From: Penaeicola halotolerans
GTDB lineage: Bacteria; Bacteroidota; Bacteroidia; Cytophagales; Cyclobacteriaceae
Reading direction: 5' to 3'
DNA length: 64,000 nucleotides
NCBI RefSeq assembly: GCF_016464625.1
Contig: NZ_JAEAGO010000002.1
Location: 372,001 to 436,000, forward strand
Shown: piece after piece, positions 26,989 to 36,750 of the stretch
How the letters are laid out: every line of letters begins with the position of its first letter
Numbering within the stretch: the stretch's first letter is position 1
Notes under the pieces: generated by a model
What the model saw: the letters and a program-made list of their open reading frames with translations, nothing else
The model's database searches: none
What the model was told of the DNA's origin: nothing
Translations under genes and position numbers: made by a program

Positions 26989-27282
26989 CTATTTCTTGTA
27001 AATCAAATAATCCTTCAGTGCAGAGAGATATTCGCTAAAAGCACTGACCCCTGCCTCTTCTATTCTTACGATTGTCTGAGGGAGATTGCCGTTGAAAGTT
27101 TTTATCAAAGAGATGTAACCTGCTTGCTTGAGTTTATTCAACTGTACACTAAGATTGCCCGAACTAGCGCCCAGCTCATTTTTCAGATAGACGAAATCAG
27201 CTTCTGATTCACTCATCAAGATAGACATGATGCCCAGCCGCAGTTGAGCATGAAGCAGTGGGTTTAAGATTTTGTATCTCAT
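26989..27282 (-). CDS. Small winged-helix transcriptional regulator
   Basis: A 97-residue protein with a MarR/ArsR-like winged helix ('HAQLRLGIMSILM', 'VYLKNELGASSGNLSVQLNKLKQAGYI'), the form annotated as a 'winged helix DNA-binding domain' (HTH_34). No ligand cysteines. It is divergent from the META lipoprotein gene (ATG 27371). A near-perfect 15-bp palindrome at 27300-27314 lies in that shared intergenic region and may be its operator. Confidence 0.85.
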   Translation of the reverse strand: MRYKILNPLLHAQLRLGIMSILMSESEADFVYLKNELGASSGNLSVQLNKLKQAGYISLIKTFNGNLPQTIVRIEEAGVSAFSEYLSALKDYLIYKK

Positions 27283-27299
27283 GGTATAAATATAAATTA

Positions 27300-27314
27300 G
27301 TTTATAATATAAAC
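27300..27314. promoter_or_regulatory. Palindromic operator candidate
   Basis: GTTTATAATATAAAC has 7-bp perfect arms about a single central base. It is 18 bp upstream of the winged-helix regulator ATG and 57 bp upstream of the META lipoprotein ATG. A similar word, GTTTGCGGTATAAAC, is at 26971-26985 at the other end of the regulator gene. Autoregulation is plausible; the AT richness lowers confidence. Confidence 0.45.
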
Positions 27315-27370
27315 CAAATATATTTCTTAAGCTGCTGTAGCATCAATAAACACCCATCCGTCTTGATATC

Positions 27371-27814
27371 ATGAAAAAGAATATGAGCTTTTTGTGGATA
27401 CTATTATGTATGTGCCTCATGGCATGTCAGAGAGAGAACCTTTATTTCACTGATGATGATAGGTTGTTCTCACATACTTGGCAGCTTGTCCAAATCCAAG
27501 GTAGAAAACTGGATGCTTTATCAAATTCAAATTTGAGATTTGACAAAAGGACGAATGAAGACCTTATCTATTTTGGAGCATTTGGAGTGTGCAATCAGCT
27601 TTTTGGTAAGGTAGAGATTACCGATACTTTAGGCGGCATTTCATTTTCAAATGTAGGGTCCACTTTCATAGGCTGTGATAAAGTGTCCCAAGAGCAGTTC
27701 TTAGCAAACACATTGCAAAACGTAAAGTCATATAGATTGACTGAAGGTTTTCTGATGCTTCTTGATAGAAATGGCGTAGTGAGGCTCACATATCGTCAGA
27801 CTGAAGCTTCATGA
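27371..27814 (+). CDS. META-domain (HslJ-like) lipoprotein
   Basis: A 147-residue lipoprotein: signal and lipobox 'LMAC' (Cys ~19), then a META/DUF306 domain, beginning 'HTWQLVQIQGRKL' with 'FGVCNQLFG' in the usual 'GCN.y.G' position, 'ISFSNVGST' and 'FLMLLDRNGVVRLTY'. HslJ-type META proteins are envelope proteins linked to stress or antibiotic resistance in other bacteria. The gene is convergent with the SNF2 helicase gene (6-bp gap). Confidence 0.78.
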   Translation: MKKNMSFLWILLCMCLMACQRENLYFTDDDRLFSHTWQLVQIQGRKLDALSNSNLRFDKRTNEDLIYFGAFGVCNQLFGKVEITDTLGGISFSNVGSTFIGCDKVSQEQFLANTLQNVKSYRLTEGFLMLLDRNGVVRLTYRQTEAS

Positions 27815-27820
27815 GCTGCT

Positions 27821-30757
27821 TTAGTCTAGCAAGGCCTTGATATCATCTTGGGTTAGATTTTTCATAAAGCCTTCTTCTGTACTGACGAGTTCGTTGGCGA
27901 GTCGGAGCTTGTTCTCTTGCAGGCTCATGATTTTTTCTTCTACAGTATCCTTGGTGATGAATTTGTATATGAAGACTTTATTTTCTTGACCTATACGATG
28001 CGCACGGTCTATCGCTTGCGCTTCCACTGCAGGATTCCACCATGGGTCAAGTAGGAAAACGTACTCAGCTTTAGTCAAGTTGAGACCTACACCACCTGCT
28101 TTGAGGGAAATGAGGAATACTTTGACCTGCTCATTGTTTTGAAACTGCTCTACTTGATTCTGGCGATCTTTGGTCGTACCATCAAGATAAGCAAAAGGAA
28201 TCTTCTCCTCTTCAAGGTATGCTTTGACGATGGCTAAGTGCTTGACGAACTGACTAAAGACGAGCACCTTGTGTCCTTCGGAGATGGTTTCTCCAAGCAT
28301 ATGGGTGATATCTTCTAACTTCCCAGAGCCACCAGTATAATCAGGGTCTGTCATTTTAGGATGGTTGGCTATCTGGCGCAGCTGTGTTAGACCTCTTAAG
28401 ATCATAAATTGAGAACCTTTCATGCCCTCTTTTTCTAGACCTTCCAAGATCATATTGCGGTAGTAGGACTTCACTTCTTCATAAGCGCTCTCTTGCTCCG
28501 GAGTCATAGATGAATACTTGACTAGAGAGACTTTTTCTGGGAGATCAGTGGCTACTTGAGATTTGAGTCGCCTCATGATGAATGGCTTGACGATCGCATG
28601 TAGCTTTTGAGCTTTTTCACTGTCACTCTTTTTCTCTATTGGAAGCAGAAACTGATTTTTAAAGAAACTCTGATTGCCTAGCAGGCCAGGATTGATGAAG
28701 TTCATCTGAGACCAAAGATCCAGCGTAGTGTTCTCCACAGGAGTACCTGTCAGGATCAGTCTAAACTTAGACTTGAGGTGATTGACAGACTTAGAGATGA
28801 TCGAGCCGGGATTTTTGATTGCCTGTGATTCATCTAATATGATGTAGTTGAAATAAAACTTGCTTAGCAATTCGGTATCGAGTCTGACGATACCATAGGA
28901 AGTAAGTACCAAGTCGTATTTTTCAAACTGTTTACTGTCTTTGATACGATGTGTACCTGTATAGACAAGTATGCGAAGATCAGGGGTAAACTTACGTGCT
29001 TCGAGCTCCCAGTTGTAGATCAGTGAAGTTGGCATGACCAATAGCGAGGCCTGCCTATGTTCATTTAGTTCTTTCTCAGACTGTAGCAGGGCGAGTGTTT
29101 GCACGGTCTTACCTAGACCCATGTCATCAGCTAGACAGCCACCAAATTTATATTCCTTAAGAAATCTGAGCCAGTTATATCCTGCTTTTTGATAGCTTCT
29201 GAGCGTACCCTTAAAGCCTTTTGGAATATCGTAATCGGTGATTTGCTCAAAGTCACGAAGTTTTTCTAGCTTACGATCTAGTGTAAGCTCGATTAGATTA
29301 CCTTCTTTAAGTTCTTGTGCTAGTGCTAAGTGATACTTTTTGAGAATGAGCTTATCGCTGTCAGGGGCATTTTCTAGGAATGAGAATATCTCGCTGTACT
29401 GTGTGAACCACTCTTCTGGAATCACTGCAATTTCTCCATTTGGAAGAAGGACTTCTTGTTTATTTTGTACGAGCTGTTTTCGCAATTTCTCAAAAGGAAT
29501 CTCAAACTCTCCAAATTTCACGATGGCATGCACATCAAACCAATCGATATTTTCAGAGATTTTAATCTCAATAGATGATTTGCCTAGAAAGTATTTTTTG
29601 CCTTTGTCAGTAGTGGACTGATTGATCCTAAATCCAGCTTTCTCCAGTGCTTCTCTGTGATCGTTTAGCCAAGAAAATGCCTTTACTTTAGGCCAGCAAA
29701 GTCGGGTATTTTTGATAGGAAGCCCTACCTCTTTGAGATAGTCCCCATAGCTTTTTTCCTTGAGCTGATCCCTAACGATCTTGTAGAAGACATAGTTATC
29801 TTCAAGTTTTTCTAACTTGACTGATGCCGCCTGTTTTTGTGATTCCTTGAAGGTGAAGCGGCCATAGTTGAAGCTCAGATCAAAAACTATCTGGTCATCA
29901 TTGGTATCTTCAGCTGAAACATTTTCTTCGAAGAGAGACAAACTTTTGCTATTTGCTGGAAGATCCTGAAAGGAAAGAATCGGCTGAGGATTATGCCTTT
30001 CAACTTGTATATCGAAGCCCTTGGCATACACATCGAAGGAGGCGACTAGCTGAGTCACAAACTTCGCATAGTAGGTCTCTTCAACTGTACGAGGGATTAG
30101 GATGAACTTCTTATTCAAAAATGGAATCAATTTCTTCCCGTCAACTTCTTTTTCGAAGCTATAGAGCTTTCCTTCTATGACCATCCAAGCGGGCTCTTTG
30201 CAGATGAGATATGATCCTTTGTACTGCCAGTCTAGACGCTCATCATCATATTTGAGTGTTGGGAAATAATGCGTGTTGTCCTCATTTCGTCTGAAATGAA
30301 AAAGTACGGTTGCTTTTTTTGGCATGATCTGAATTTCACGCCAAGCGGGATTGCCATCGTTTCCCATTTCAAAAAGCCGCTTACCTGCAATGAGCTGGAG
30401 GATCATCGCACGTTTGTTTTCAAGGTAAGTCTCTATAAGTCCCTTGATCTCGGCATTTCCTTTTTGCTCGTCATATATTTTCTCAAAAAACTCTCTGGGG
30501 CGTACTTTTTTATTGTAAAAGCGCTTCATAACAGCATCCTGCTGCATAGAGTCCATGAGCTCGATCAGCTTGTAGTCATTTTCATCTAGTCCATCAGCAA
30601 ATTCACGAGCATTTTTGGCAGAGATATTTTGATTCATGAGCGTGAGTCGTCCTTTATCATCTACCTGCACCACAAAGGACTCAAACAGTAAGCCTAAGAA
30701 CTCATGGTCAAAGATGGAGTAGATGATCTGAAAAGGACTATTCGGAGAAACGTTCAT
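27821..30757 (-). CDS. SNF2-family DEAD/DEAH-box helicase
   Basis: A 978-residue Swi2/Snf2-type ATPase. A ~500-residue N-terminal part has no recognised domain. The helicase core contains Walker A 'DDMGLGKTVQT' (~545), 'DESQAIKN' (DEAH-box equivalent), 'LTGTPVEN', and a C-terminal half with 'FLISLKAGGVGLNL', 'DPWWNPAVEAQAIDRAHRIGQ' (~910-930). Bacterial Snf2 proteins such as RapA/HepA remodel RNA polymerase or DNA; the specific role here is unknown. Long, monocistronic gene. Confidence 0.93.
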   Translation of the reverse strand: MNVSPNSPFQIIYSIFDHEFLGLLFESFVVQVDDKGRLTLMNQNISAKNAREFADGLDENDYKLIELMDSMQQDAVMKRFYNKKVRPREFFEKIYDEQKGNAEIKGLIETYLENKRAMILQLIAGKRLFEMGNDGNPAWREIQIMPKKATVLFHFRRNEDNTHYFPTLKYDDERLDWQYKGSYLICKEPAWMVIEGKLYSFEKEVDGKKLIPFLNKKFILIPRTVEETYYAKFVTQLVASFDVYAKGFDIQVERHNPQPILSFQDLPANSKSLSLFEENVSAEDTNDDQIVFDLSFNYGRFTFKESQKQAASVKLEKLEDNYVFYKIVRDQLKEKSYGDYLKEVGLPIKNTRLCWPKVKAFSWLNDHREALEKAGFRINQSTTDKGKKYFLGKSSIEIKISENIDWFDVHAIVKFGEFEIPFEKLRKQLVQNKQEVLLPNGEIAVIPEEWFTQYSEIFSFLENAPDSDKLILKKYHLALAQELKEGNLIELTLDRKLEKLRDFEQITDYDIPKGFKGTLRSYQKAGYNWLRFLKEYKFGGCLADDMGLGKTVQTLALLQSEKELNEHRQASLLVMPTSLIYNWELEARKFTPDLRILVYTGTHRIKDSKQFEKYDLVLTSYGIVRLDTELLSKFYFNYIILDESQAIKNPGSIISKSVNHLKSKFRLILTGTPVENTTLDLWSQMNFINPGLLGNQSFFKNQFLLPIEKKSDSEKAQKLHAIVKPFIMRRLKSQVATDLPEKVSLVKYSSMTPEQESAYEEVKSYYRNMILEGLEKEGMKGSQFMILRGLTQLRQIANHPKMTDPDYTGGSGKLEDITHMLGETISEGHKVLVFSQFVKHLAIVKAYLEEEKIPFAYLDGTTKDRQNQVEQFQNNEQVKVFLISLKAGGVGLNLTKAEYVFLLDPWWNPAVEAQAIDRAHRIGQENKVFIYKFITKDTVEEKIMSLQENKLRLANELVSTEEGFMKNLTQDDIKALLD

Positions 30758-30860
30758 GTTGTGAGTAAGCTATCGAAGCTGATTTTTTAAAAAGAATTCT
30801 CAAATCAATCCGCAAAATAAGGATTAATTTGAAATGGCAGGAGAAAAAAATCAAAAAAGC

Positions 30861-32087
30861 TTATAGCTGCGAGATGGGTTCTACTTTGGCAGCGATAGCC
30901 GCAGGTCTATATGCAGCTACTAAGGTGATGATGATGACAGATAGCGAAGTGAAAACAAAGTCCAAAAGCTCCATTTTCACAGGATAGCTATCCAGTAGAG
31001 AGCTTTGAATACCTAGTGATACGAGCCCATAAGTATCTTGGATGTAGCAAATAAAATAGCCTAGCGACAAACCTAATGCAGCACCGCTAAAGGCGATGAT
31101 GGCTCCTATTTTTCTAAAAATTTGCTTGATCTGTTGATCTGTGGCGCCCATGGCTTTGAGAATGGCCACGTCTTTTTTCTTTTCTATCCCGAGCATAGAT
31201 AGTGAAAAGAAAATATTGAAAGATGCTACAGCTAGGATAAAACTGAAAGTAATATAAACAAAGAGTTTTTCGATCTGAATAGCCTTGAGTAGAGAGGAGT
31301 GTTGTTCGTCTGCATTTAGTACGGTAAACTCAGCGCCAAGTGCTGATTTAAGTGCCGACTGGACGCTTTTGATTTTAGATGCTGTAGAGACTTCTACTTC
31401 TAGCGCAGTACGCTTTCCCTCATAGCTCATTAGAGACTCCGCAAAAGCGATGGGCACGATTACATAATTGTCATCAATTTCTTTTTCTAGTGCAAAAAAG
31501 GCGTTTGGTTTGATACTGCTCACCTCATAGAGCGTACTAGGATCGATGCTACCAGCCCTAGCTGTGGCTTTTGGATAGAAGACCTGCAGGACACTAAAGT
31601 CATTGTCAAGCTCAGCCCCTAGTCTGTAAAAGATGCCTCTGCCCATGATCGCATATTCTTTATTGCCAGACTGAAGGGCATATTTTCCGATGAAGATACC
31701 GTTTTTTAGCCTTTCTTGCTGGATAAACTCCTCAGAGACTCCTTTGAGTGTAGCGACTACTTGAGCGTTATTGTATTTGAAGAGTGCGTTGTCTTCGATG
31801 ACTTCTGCCACAGATGAGACGCCTTCAATGGCTTTGATCTTAGATTTAAGCGAATCTGTATAGAGGAATGATTTGCCTACTGCTGGGCTGATCTTGATAG
31901 GCGCATCGAAGGCACTGTACATGGTCTTGATGCTGGTCTCTATTCCATTAAAAACCGACAATACGATGATCAGCGCCATCGTCCCCACCGCTACACCTAC
32001 CATGGAGATAAGTGTGAGGATACTGATGAAGTTTCTCTTCTTTTTGGAGAGAAAGTATCGGTTAGCTATGAAATAGGTAAAATTCAA
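30861..32087 (-). CDS. LolC/LolE-like FtsX-family permease
   Basis: A 408-residue ABC-type permease resembling the lipoprotein-releasing components LolC/LolE or the MacB/FtsX group. The first transmembrane helix follows 'FIANRYFLSKKKRNFISILTLIS' and 'VGVAVGTMALIIVLSVFNG'; a periplasmic domain follows and three helices make up the C-terminal part with 'KKKDVAILKAMGATDQQI'. I place the start at TTG 32087 ('LNFTYFIANRYF') because relatives begin with that segment and it lies 10 bp after the rbfA stop; the open frame extends further into rbfA. Confidence 0.85.
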   Translation of the reverse strand: MNFTYFIANRYFLSKKKRNFISILTLISMVGVAVGTMALIIVLSVFNGIETSIKTMYSAFDAPIKISPAVGKSFLYTDSLKSKIKAIEGVSSVAEVIEDNALFKYNNAQVVATLKGVSEEFIQQERLKNGIFIGKYALQSGNKEYAIMGRGIFYRLGAELDNDFSVLQVFYPKATARAGSIDPSTLYEVSSIKPNAFFALEKEIDDNYVIVPIAFAESLMSYEGKRTALEVEVSTASKIKSVQSALKSALGAEFTVLNADEQHSSLLKAIQIEKLFVYITFSFILAVASFNIFFSLSMLGIEKKKDVAILKAMGATDQQIKQIFRKIGAIIAFSGAALGLSLGYFICYIQDTYGLVSLGIQSSLLDSYPVKMELLDFVFTSLSVIIITLVAAYRPAAIAAKVEPISQL

Positions 32088-32097
32088 GGCAGAAATA

Positions 32098-32481
32098 TTA
32101 GTCTTCCTCCTCTTCGTCTTCCTCAGGGGCTGGAGGAATGTCAAGCCCCGCTAGGAGTTTTTCGATATGGTCTGCATACTCTCCAGAGTCATCTAAGAAG
32201 AAAGCGAAGCTCGGTACGATGCGCACTTGCTTACCTATACGAAGACCTAGATGCTTTCTGATTTCTGATTTGCGCTCACCGAGAGCAGTCATCGTCTCTG
32301 CGGATTTATCACTAGGCAAAAAACTCAAGTAAAACTTAGCAAAGCTAAGATCTGGACTCACTTTAGTATCTTTTACAGTGATCAATACCTTACCAAAGGC
32401 ATTGCTCATCTCTTTTTGTAAGATTTCTCCTAATTCTTTTTGGAGCAGTTTGGCGTATTTCTGTTGTCTTGTACTTTCCAT
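32098..32481 (-). CDS. rbfA: Ribosome-binding factor A
   Basis: A 127-residue protein assisting 30S maturation. The KH-like fold segments 'RQQKYAKLLQKELGEILQKEM', 'ITVKDTKVSPDLSFAKFYLSF' and 'IRKHLGLRIGKQVRIVPSFAFFLD' match RbfA, with an acidic C-terminal tail 'PEEDEEEED'. It is upstream of the LolC/E-like permease (10-bp gap), a gene order seen in other Bacteroidota, from memory. It is divergent from the polytopic membrane gene. Confidence 0.92.
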   Translation of the reverse strand: MESTRQQKYAKLLQKELGEILQKEMSNAFGKVLITVKDTKVSPDLSFAKFYLSFLPSDKSAETMTALGERKSEIRKHLGLRIGKQVRIVPSFAFFLDDSGEYADHIEKLLAGLDIPPAPEEDEEEED

Positions 32482-32536
32482 TGTCTTGCAAATATTGCAT
32501 ATTTTTTAGTGAAATTCTTGTCAAAGCTTTAATTTC

Positions 32537-33997
32537 GTGCTGATTGAGTTCCTTTGTCCACCTTTCTCACACGCCATTTTGTTACGTTTTTTTAGAATCA
32601 ACGACCCTTTCAGATTGATCTTGATATTTCTGATCTTATGTATATCGAGAGGGCTTATCCTATGGCTTGGTGTACCGCTAAGCATCCCTGAACTTAACTG
32701 GCTAGTGATCGGTGAGCGAATGAGCGATGGACATCATCTTTATACAGGTCTAGTAGATGATATCGCGCCACTTTCTGCTACGGTTTACTGGATACTTTAT
32801 ACGCTCTTTGGCAAGTCTGTAGTGGCTTATCACTTGCTAGCTATTTTGATAGCCGCTATACAGATCGTTACTTTTAATAATCTTTTGATCAAGTATAAAT
32901 CGCTGAGTGAAAACACCTATGTGCCCGCACTGGTCTTGACTCTATTGTACTTTGTCTCTTTTGATTTTTTGATGCTATCGCCAGCTTTTATGAGTTTGAC
33001 ACTGGTCATATTGGTATTGGATTACTTGTTAGAGATCATTCAGACCAACCGGGCTAGTCACTACAATGTGCTTATTTCAGGCTTGCTCTTGGGTATAGCT
33101 ACCCTTTTTTATCTACCTGCGGGGGTATTGCTCTTGGTAGTTATCTTATCTTATTTGTTCTACACAGGCAATGGCTTGCAGTACTACCTGCTTTTTATAG
33201 CTAGTTTCATTCAGCCACTATTTGTTGCAGGGTTGTACTATTACTGGATAGACGGCTTTGAGGAATATGCCAATTACTTTCTGATTGGTTCACTGACGAT
33301 CAATGCTTATGAATACGTCACTTTAGACCTTTTCCTATTCATCTTTGGTCTACCAACGATCTATTTGTTTTTAGGTTTATTCAGCACGCTATTTAGTGCT
33401 AGAGGCACGGTAAATCAACAAAAACAGAAGCAGATTTTTTTGATGTTTATGCTAGCGATGGCGCTTAGTGTCTTTTTGGCCAATAAGAAGACCCCTTATC
33501 AGTTTATATTGATGCTGCCTGCTGTAGCTTTTTTCATCACCAATTTTTTATTAAATATCAAAAGAAAGCTCTTCAGTAGCATTGCTTTTTATCTCTTTGT
33601 ACTGGGCATGTTGGGTAATTTTTACTTTTCCAAGTTTGTCTTTTTTAGAGAGTTTGATGACGCATCTATCAGTAGTTTTTTTGTGTCAATAGATGAGAAA
33701 TATCAACGGTATGCTGGCAAGAAAATCTTGGTCATCGGAGAGGATCTCAATTATTATCAAAATGCCAAATTGGCTACTCCATATTTAGAGTATAGACTTA
33801 CGAGACAGCTACTAAATGATACCCAAGATGTAAAAAACTTACTGGCGATCATAGCAGCTTTTGAGGCGGATATGCCAGAAGTAGTGATTGATGAAAAAGG
33901 GCTTTTCCCAAAGCTTAGAGAGAGTATTCCTCTGCTAAACGAAAGGTATCAGCGATCTTTGACAACAGCTGATGTATATTTGTTAAAAAAGGATTAG
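32537..33997 (+). CDS. Polytopic membrane protein, unknown function
   Basis: Up to 486 residues with about ten hydrophobic helices and a soluble C-terminal domain (~380-486). The N-terminal segment 'FFRINDPFRLILIFLIL' and the 'NWLVIGERMSDGHHLYTGLVDDIAPLSATVYW' loop resemble integral membrane glycosyltransferase-like or DUF6427-type proteins; I cannot assign a reaction. The start is uncertain: GTG 32537 or, by analogy with homologues starting at the 'LLRFFRIND' segment, TTG 32579. Its 3' end overlaps rpiB by 4 bp. Confidence 0.7.
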   Translation: MLIEFLCPPFSHAILLRFFRINDPFRLILIFLILCISRGLILWLGVPLSIPELNWLVIGERMSDGHHLYTGLVDDIAPLSATVYWILYTLFGKSVVAYHLLAILIAAIQIVTFNNLLIKYKSLSENTYVPALVLTLLYFVSFDFLMLSPAFMSLTLVILVLDYLLEIIQTNRASHYNVLISGLLLGIATLFYLPAGVLLLVVILSYLFYTGNGLQYYLLFIASFIQPLFVAGLYYYWIDGFEEYANYFLIGSLTINAYEYVTLDLFLFIFGLPTIYLFLGLFSTLFSARGTVNQQKQKQIFLMFMLAMALSVFLANKKTPYQFILMLPAVAFFITNFLLNIKRKLFSSIAFYLFVLGMLGNFYFSKFVFFREFDDASISSFFVSIDEKYQRYAGKKILVIGEDLNYYQNAKLATPYLEYRLTRQLLNDTQDVKNLLAIIAAFEADMPEVVIDEKGLFPKLRESIPLLNERYQRSLTTADVYLLKKD

Positions 33998-34422
33998 CAA
34001 GGGATTTTATCCACACGCTTTTGATGTCTACCTCCTTCAAAATCTGTGGTGAGGAATGTTTCAACCATTTTCTCAGCCATCTCATAACTCACAAATCTAG
34101 CGGGGATACTAATGATATTGGCGTCATTATGCTGACGAGCGAGCGCAGCAAGTTCTTCATTCCAGCAGATGGCAGCCCTGATTTTTTGATGCTTATTGGC
34201 GGTGATAGCTACGCCATTGCCACTACCGCAGATGATGATCCCTAGGTCATGTTCGCCTTTTTCCAAAGCGATACAAAGTGGGTGTATGTAGTCCGGATAA
34301 TCTACTGAAGCTTCTGAGTCAGTACCAAAGTCTCTGACTTCATGACCTTTTGATTTGAGATAGTTGATGAGGTCTTTTTTGTACAAAAATCCCGCATGAT
34401 CTCCTCCTATGGCTATTTTCAT
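33994..34422 (-). CDS. rpiB: Ribose-5-phosphate isomerase B
   Basis: A 142-residue enzyme interconverting ribose-5-P and ribulose-5-P in the pentose phosphate pathway. The 'GGDHAGF' N-terminus (residues 6-12), 'DFGTDS' near 31, the catalytic Cys65 in 'IICGSGNGVAITANK' and 'RQHNDANI' near 97 are diagnostic of RpiB/LacAB. It is the last gene of a glyA-tatC-rpiB run. The 3' end contains a perfect DnaA-box word (34007-34015), probably by chance. Confidence 0.95.
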   Translation of the reverse strand: MKIAIGGDHAGFLYKKDLINYLKSKGHEVRDFGTDSEASVDYPDYIHPLCIALEKGEHDLGIIICGSGNGVAITANKHQKIRAAICWNEELAALARQHNDANIISIPARFVSYEMAEKMVETFLTTDFEGGRHQKRVDKIPC

Positions 34423-34453
34423 TTGTTTTGGCTGTTAGATGAATACTATTTGT

Positions 34454-35284
34454 CTAAGCTAAATCTTCTTTTCTTTTTCGAGAGACGAATCTGGCTACAA
34501 AGATACCTACTTCATATAAGAACATCATCGGAAATGAAATCAGGAGTTGGCTGATCACATCTGGCGGGGTGATGATGGCAGAAACAATCAAGATAACTAC
34601 AATAGAGTGCTTTCTATAAGTTTTCATCGTGACGTCAGTAATCAAGCCCGACTTGGCTAAGAAGTATACCACGATCGGCAGCTGAAACATTAGTCCGCAA
34701 GCAAGTACCAGCATAGTAAGGGTATTGACATAGGATATGATGTCAAACTCATTGAGTATGGCAGCATCTACCTTGTAGTTTCCTAGGAAGTTGATAGAAA
34801 GAGGTGCTACTATGAAATAGCCGAAAAGCACGCCTGACAAAAAGAGTAAACTCACAAAAAAAGTAGCTCCTCTGGCGGCATTACGCTCTTTTGGATATAA
34901 TCCAGGACTGACAAATCGCCAAATTTCCCAAAACACATAAGGAAAGGCCAAAACAAATCCAAGAACTACAGAGGTAAGGATATGCATGGTGAATTGCCCT
35001 GTCATATCTCGGCTTTGGATCTCGAAAGATAACTCACTGATGCAGAGCGCAGGAGTCTCTAGCTTCACCGCTAAATCACATAGATACTGATAGGTAATAA
35101 AGTCGATCTTAGAGGGACCTAAGATGACCACTCCCCATACAAAATCCACCAACAAGAAAGCAGCGATCGCAATGACTACAATCGCAATCGCTGATCTGAC
35201 GATATGCCACCTGAGTTCTTCTAAGTGGTCCAAAAAGGACATTTCCTTTTCGTCCTCATCATGTAATTGATCTGCTGCTGGCAA
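34454..35284 (-). CDS. tatC: Twin-arginine translocase subunit TatC
   Basis: A 276-residue inner membrane protein, the receptor for twin-arginine signal peptides. The hallmark N-terminus 'MSFLDHLEELRWHI', six hydrophobic helices and a conserved 'FVSPGLYPKERN' loop are present. The periplasmic loop between helices 1 and 2 is somewhat long ('SKIDFITYQYLCDLAVKLE'). Start: TTG 35284 (acidic leader 'DEDEKE', as in related TatC proteins) or ATG 35242. No tatA/tatB is in the window. It follows glyA by 14 bp. Confidence 0.93.
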   Translation of the reverse strand: MPAADQLHDEDEKEMSFLDHLEELRWHIVRSAIAIVVIAIAAFLLVDFVWGVVILGPSKIDFITYQYLCDLAVKLETPALCISELSFEIQSRDMTGQFTMHILTSVVLGFVLAFPYVFWEIWRFVSPGLYPKERNAARGATFFVSLLFLSGVLFGYFIVAPLSINFLGNYKVDAAILNEFDIISYVNTLTMLVLACGLMFQLPIVVYFLAKSGLITDVTMKTYRKHSIVVILIVSAIITPPDVISQLLISFPMMFLYEVGIFVARFVSRKRKEDLA

Positions 35285-35298
35285 GGTAACTTAGTTTA

Positions 35299-36567
35299 TT
35301 AGTATAGTGGAAACTGTGTCATCCACTTGTTTACTTCTGATTTAAGCGAAGCTAAGGCTTGCTCATTTTCATGGTTGGTCAGAGCCTGGTCGATGAAACT
35401 TACAATCTGCTCCATGTCTGATTCTTTCATGCCTCTAGTAGTGATGGCAGCAGTGCCTATCCTCATACCTGAAGTTACAAATGGAGACTTATCATCAAAA
35501 GGCACCATGTTTTTATTGATAGTGATATCAGCCTTGATCAAGGTATTTTCAGCGAGCTTACCTGTCCAGCCTTTAGAGCGGAGGTCGATGAGCATGAGGT
35601 GATTATCTGTACCGCCAGAGATGATGTCATAGCCTTTGTCTATAAAAGCTTTAGCCATTACTTGAGCGTTTTTCTGTACTTGCAAGATATACTCCATGTA
35701 TTCATCTGAGTAAGCTTCTTCGAAAGCAATCGCTTTGGCAGCGATGATGTGCTCCAGAGGGCCACCTTGTGTACCAGGGAATACAGCAGAGTCTAAAAGT
35801 GAGGACATCATGCGTACTTCACCTTTTGGTGTCTTGAGACCAAATGGATTTTCGAAATCTTCGCCCATCATGATCAAACCACCTCTTGGCCCGCGAAGGG
35901 TTTTATGCGTGGTAGTCGTGACGATATGACAAAATTCTAACGGATCGTTTAGCAAGCCTCTAGCGATCAGTCCTGATGGATGAGATATGTCTGCTAGCAA
36001 TAGAGCACCTACGGCATCAGCGGCTTCTCTTAGTCTCTCATAATCCCAATCTCTACTATAGGCAGAAGCACCACAGATGATAAGCTTTGGTTTGATTGCT
36101 TTTGCTTTTTCTACTACCTTATCCCAATCGATAAGACCAGTTTCTTTCTCCACACCATAGAAGTGTGGCTCATATAACTTACCAGAGAAGTTGACAGGTG
36201 ATCCGTGTGTGAGGTGACCGCCATGTGCTAAGTCAAAGCCAAGGATTCTATCACCAGCATTAAGACAGGCTAAAAATACAGCGGCATTGGCTTGTGCGCC
36301 AGAGTGTGGCTGTACATTGGCCCAAGAAGCACCAAAAAGTCTTTTGGCTCTGTCAATAGCTAGTTGTTCTATCTCATCGACTACTTCGCATCCACCATAG
36401 TAGCGTTTGCCAGGTAGGCCCTCCGCATATTTATTTGTCAGCACACTACCAGCTGCCTCCATCACTTGTTTTGAAGTGAAGTTTTCTGAGGCGATCAATT
36501 CTATACCGTATGTTTGTCTATGCTCTTCCTTCTTGATGAGGTCGAAGATTACTTGGTCTCTCTTCAT
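35299..36567 (-). CDS. glyA: Serine hydroxymethyltransferase
   Basis: A 422-residue PLP enzyme that makes glycine and methylene-tetrahydrofolate from serine. Lys222 in '[14 protein letters not shown]' is the cofactor lysine, with '[13 protein letters not shown]' and '[12 protein letters not shown]' as typical. The frame is open to a GTG at 36618, but ATG 36567 ('[11 protein letters not shown]') gives the usual N-terminus. First gene of glyA-tatC-rpiB. Confidence 0.96.
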   Translation of the reverse strand: MKRDQVIFDLIKKEEHRQTYGIELIASENFTSKQVMEAAGSVLTNKYAEGLPGKRYYGGCEVVDEIEQLAIDRAKRLFGASWANVQPHSGAQANAAVFLACLNAGDRILGFDLAHGGHLTHGSPVNFSGKLYEPHFYGVEKETGLIDWDKVVEKAKAIKPKLIICGASAYSRDWDYERLREAADAVGALLLADISHPSGLIARGLLNDPLEFCHIVTTTTHKTLRGPRGGLIMMGEDFENPFGLKTPKGEVRMMSSLLDSAVFPGTQGGPLEHIIAAKAIAFEEAYSDEYMEYILQVQKNAQVMAKAFIDKGYDIISGGTDNHLMLIDLRSKGWTGKLAENTLIKADITINKNMVPFDDKSPFVTSGMRIGTAAITTRGMKESDMEQIVSFIDQALTNHENEQALASLKSEVNKWMTQFPLY

Positions 36568-36738
36568 GCTTTTGGATTTTCTGATGGGAGCCAAAGTGTG
36601 ATTATATCCTTTTGGCACATGGCTTCAAAATTAAGTTAAAGGCACTTATTATCCAATTGGAAATGTACTTATTAGCGGCTCTGGATTACGAGATTTTCAT
36701 AAGGTCAAAGCTTTGGTCAAGATATGAAATGAATATTT

Positions 36739-36746
36739 TATCTTTG
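36739..36746 (+). promoter_or_regulatory. Bacteroidota -7 promoter element candidate for the prephenate dehydratase gene
   Basis: TATCTTTG matches the TAnnTTTG -7 consensus of Bacteroidota. It ends only 4 bp before the ATG at 36751, so a transcript from it would be leaderless or nearly so. A TTTG at 36712-36715 could be the -33 element, but the spacing (23 bp) is longer than usual. Confidence 0.4.
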
Positions 36747-36750
36747 CTTT

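Noticed and set aside
34007-34015. Perfect DnaA-box word inside rpiB
   Set aside because: It encodes the conserved C-terminal residues of rpiB (V-D-K) and stands alone, so it is probably chance.
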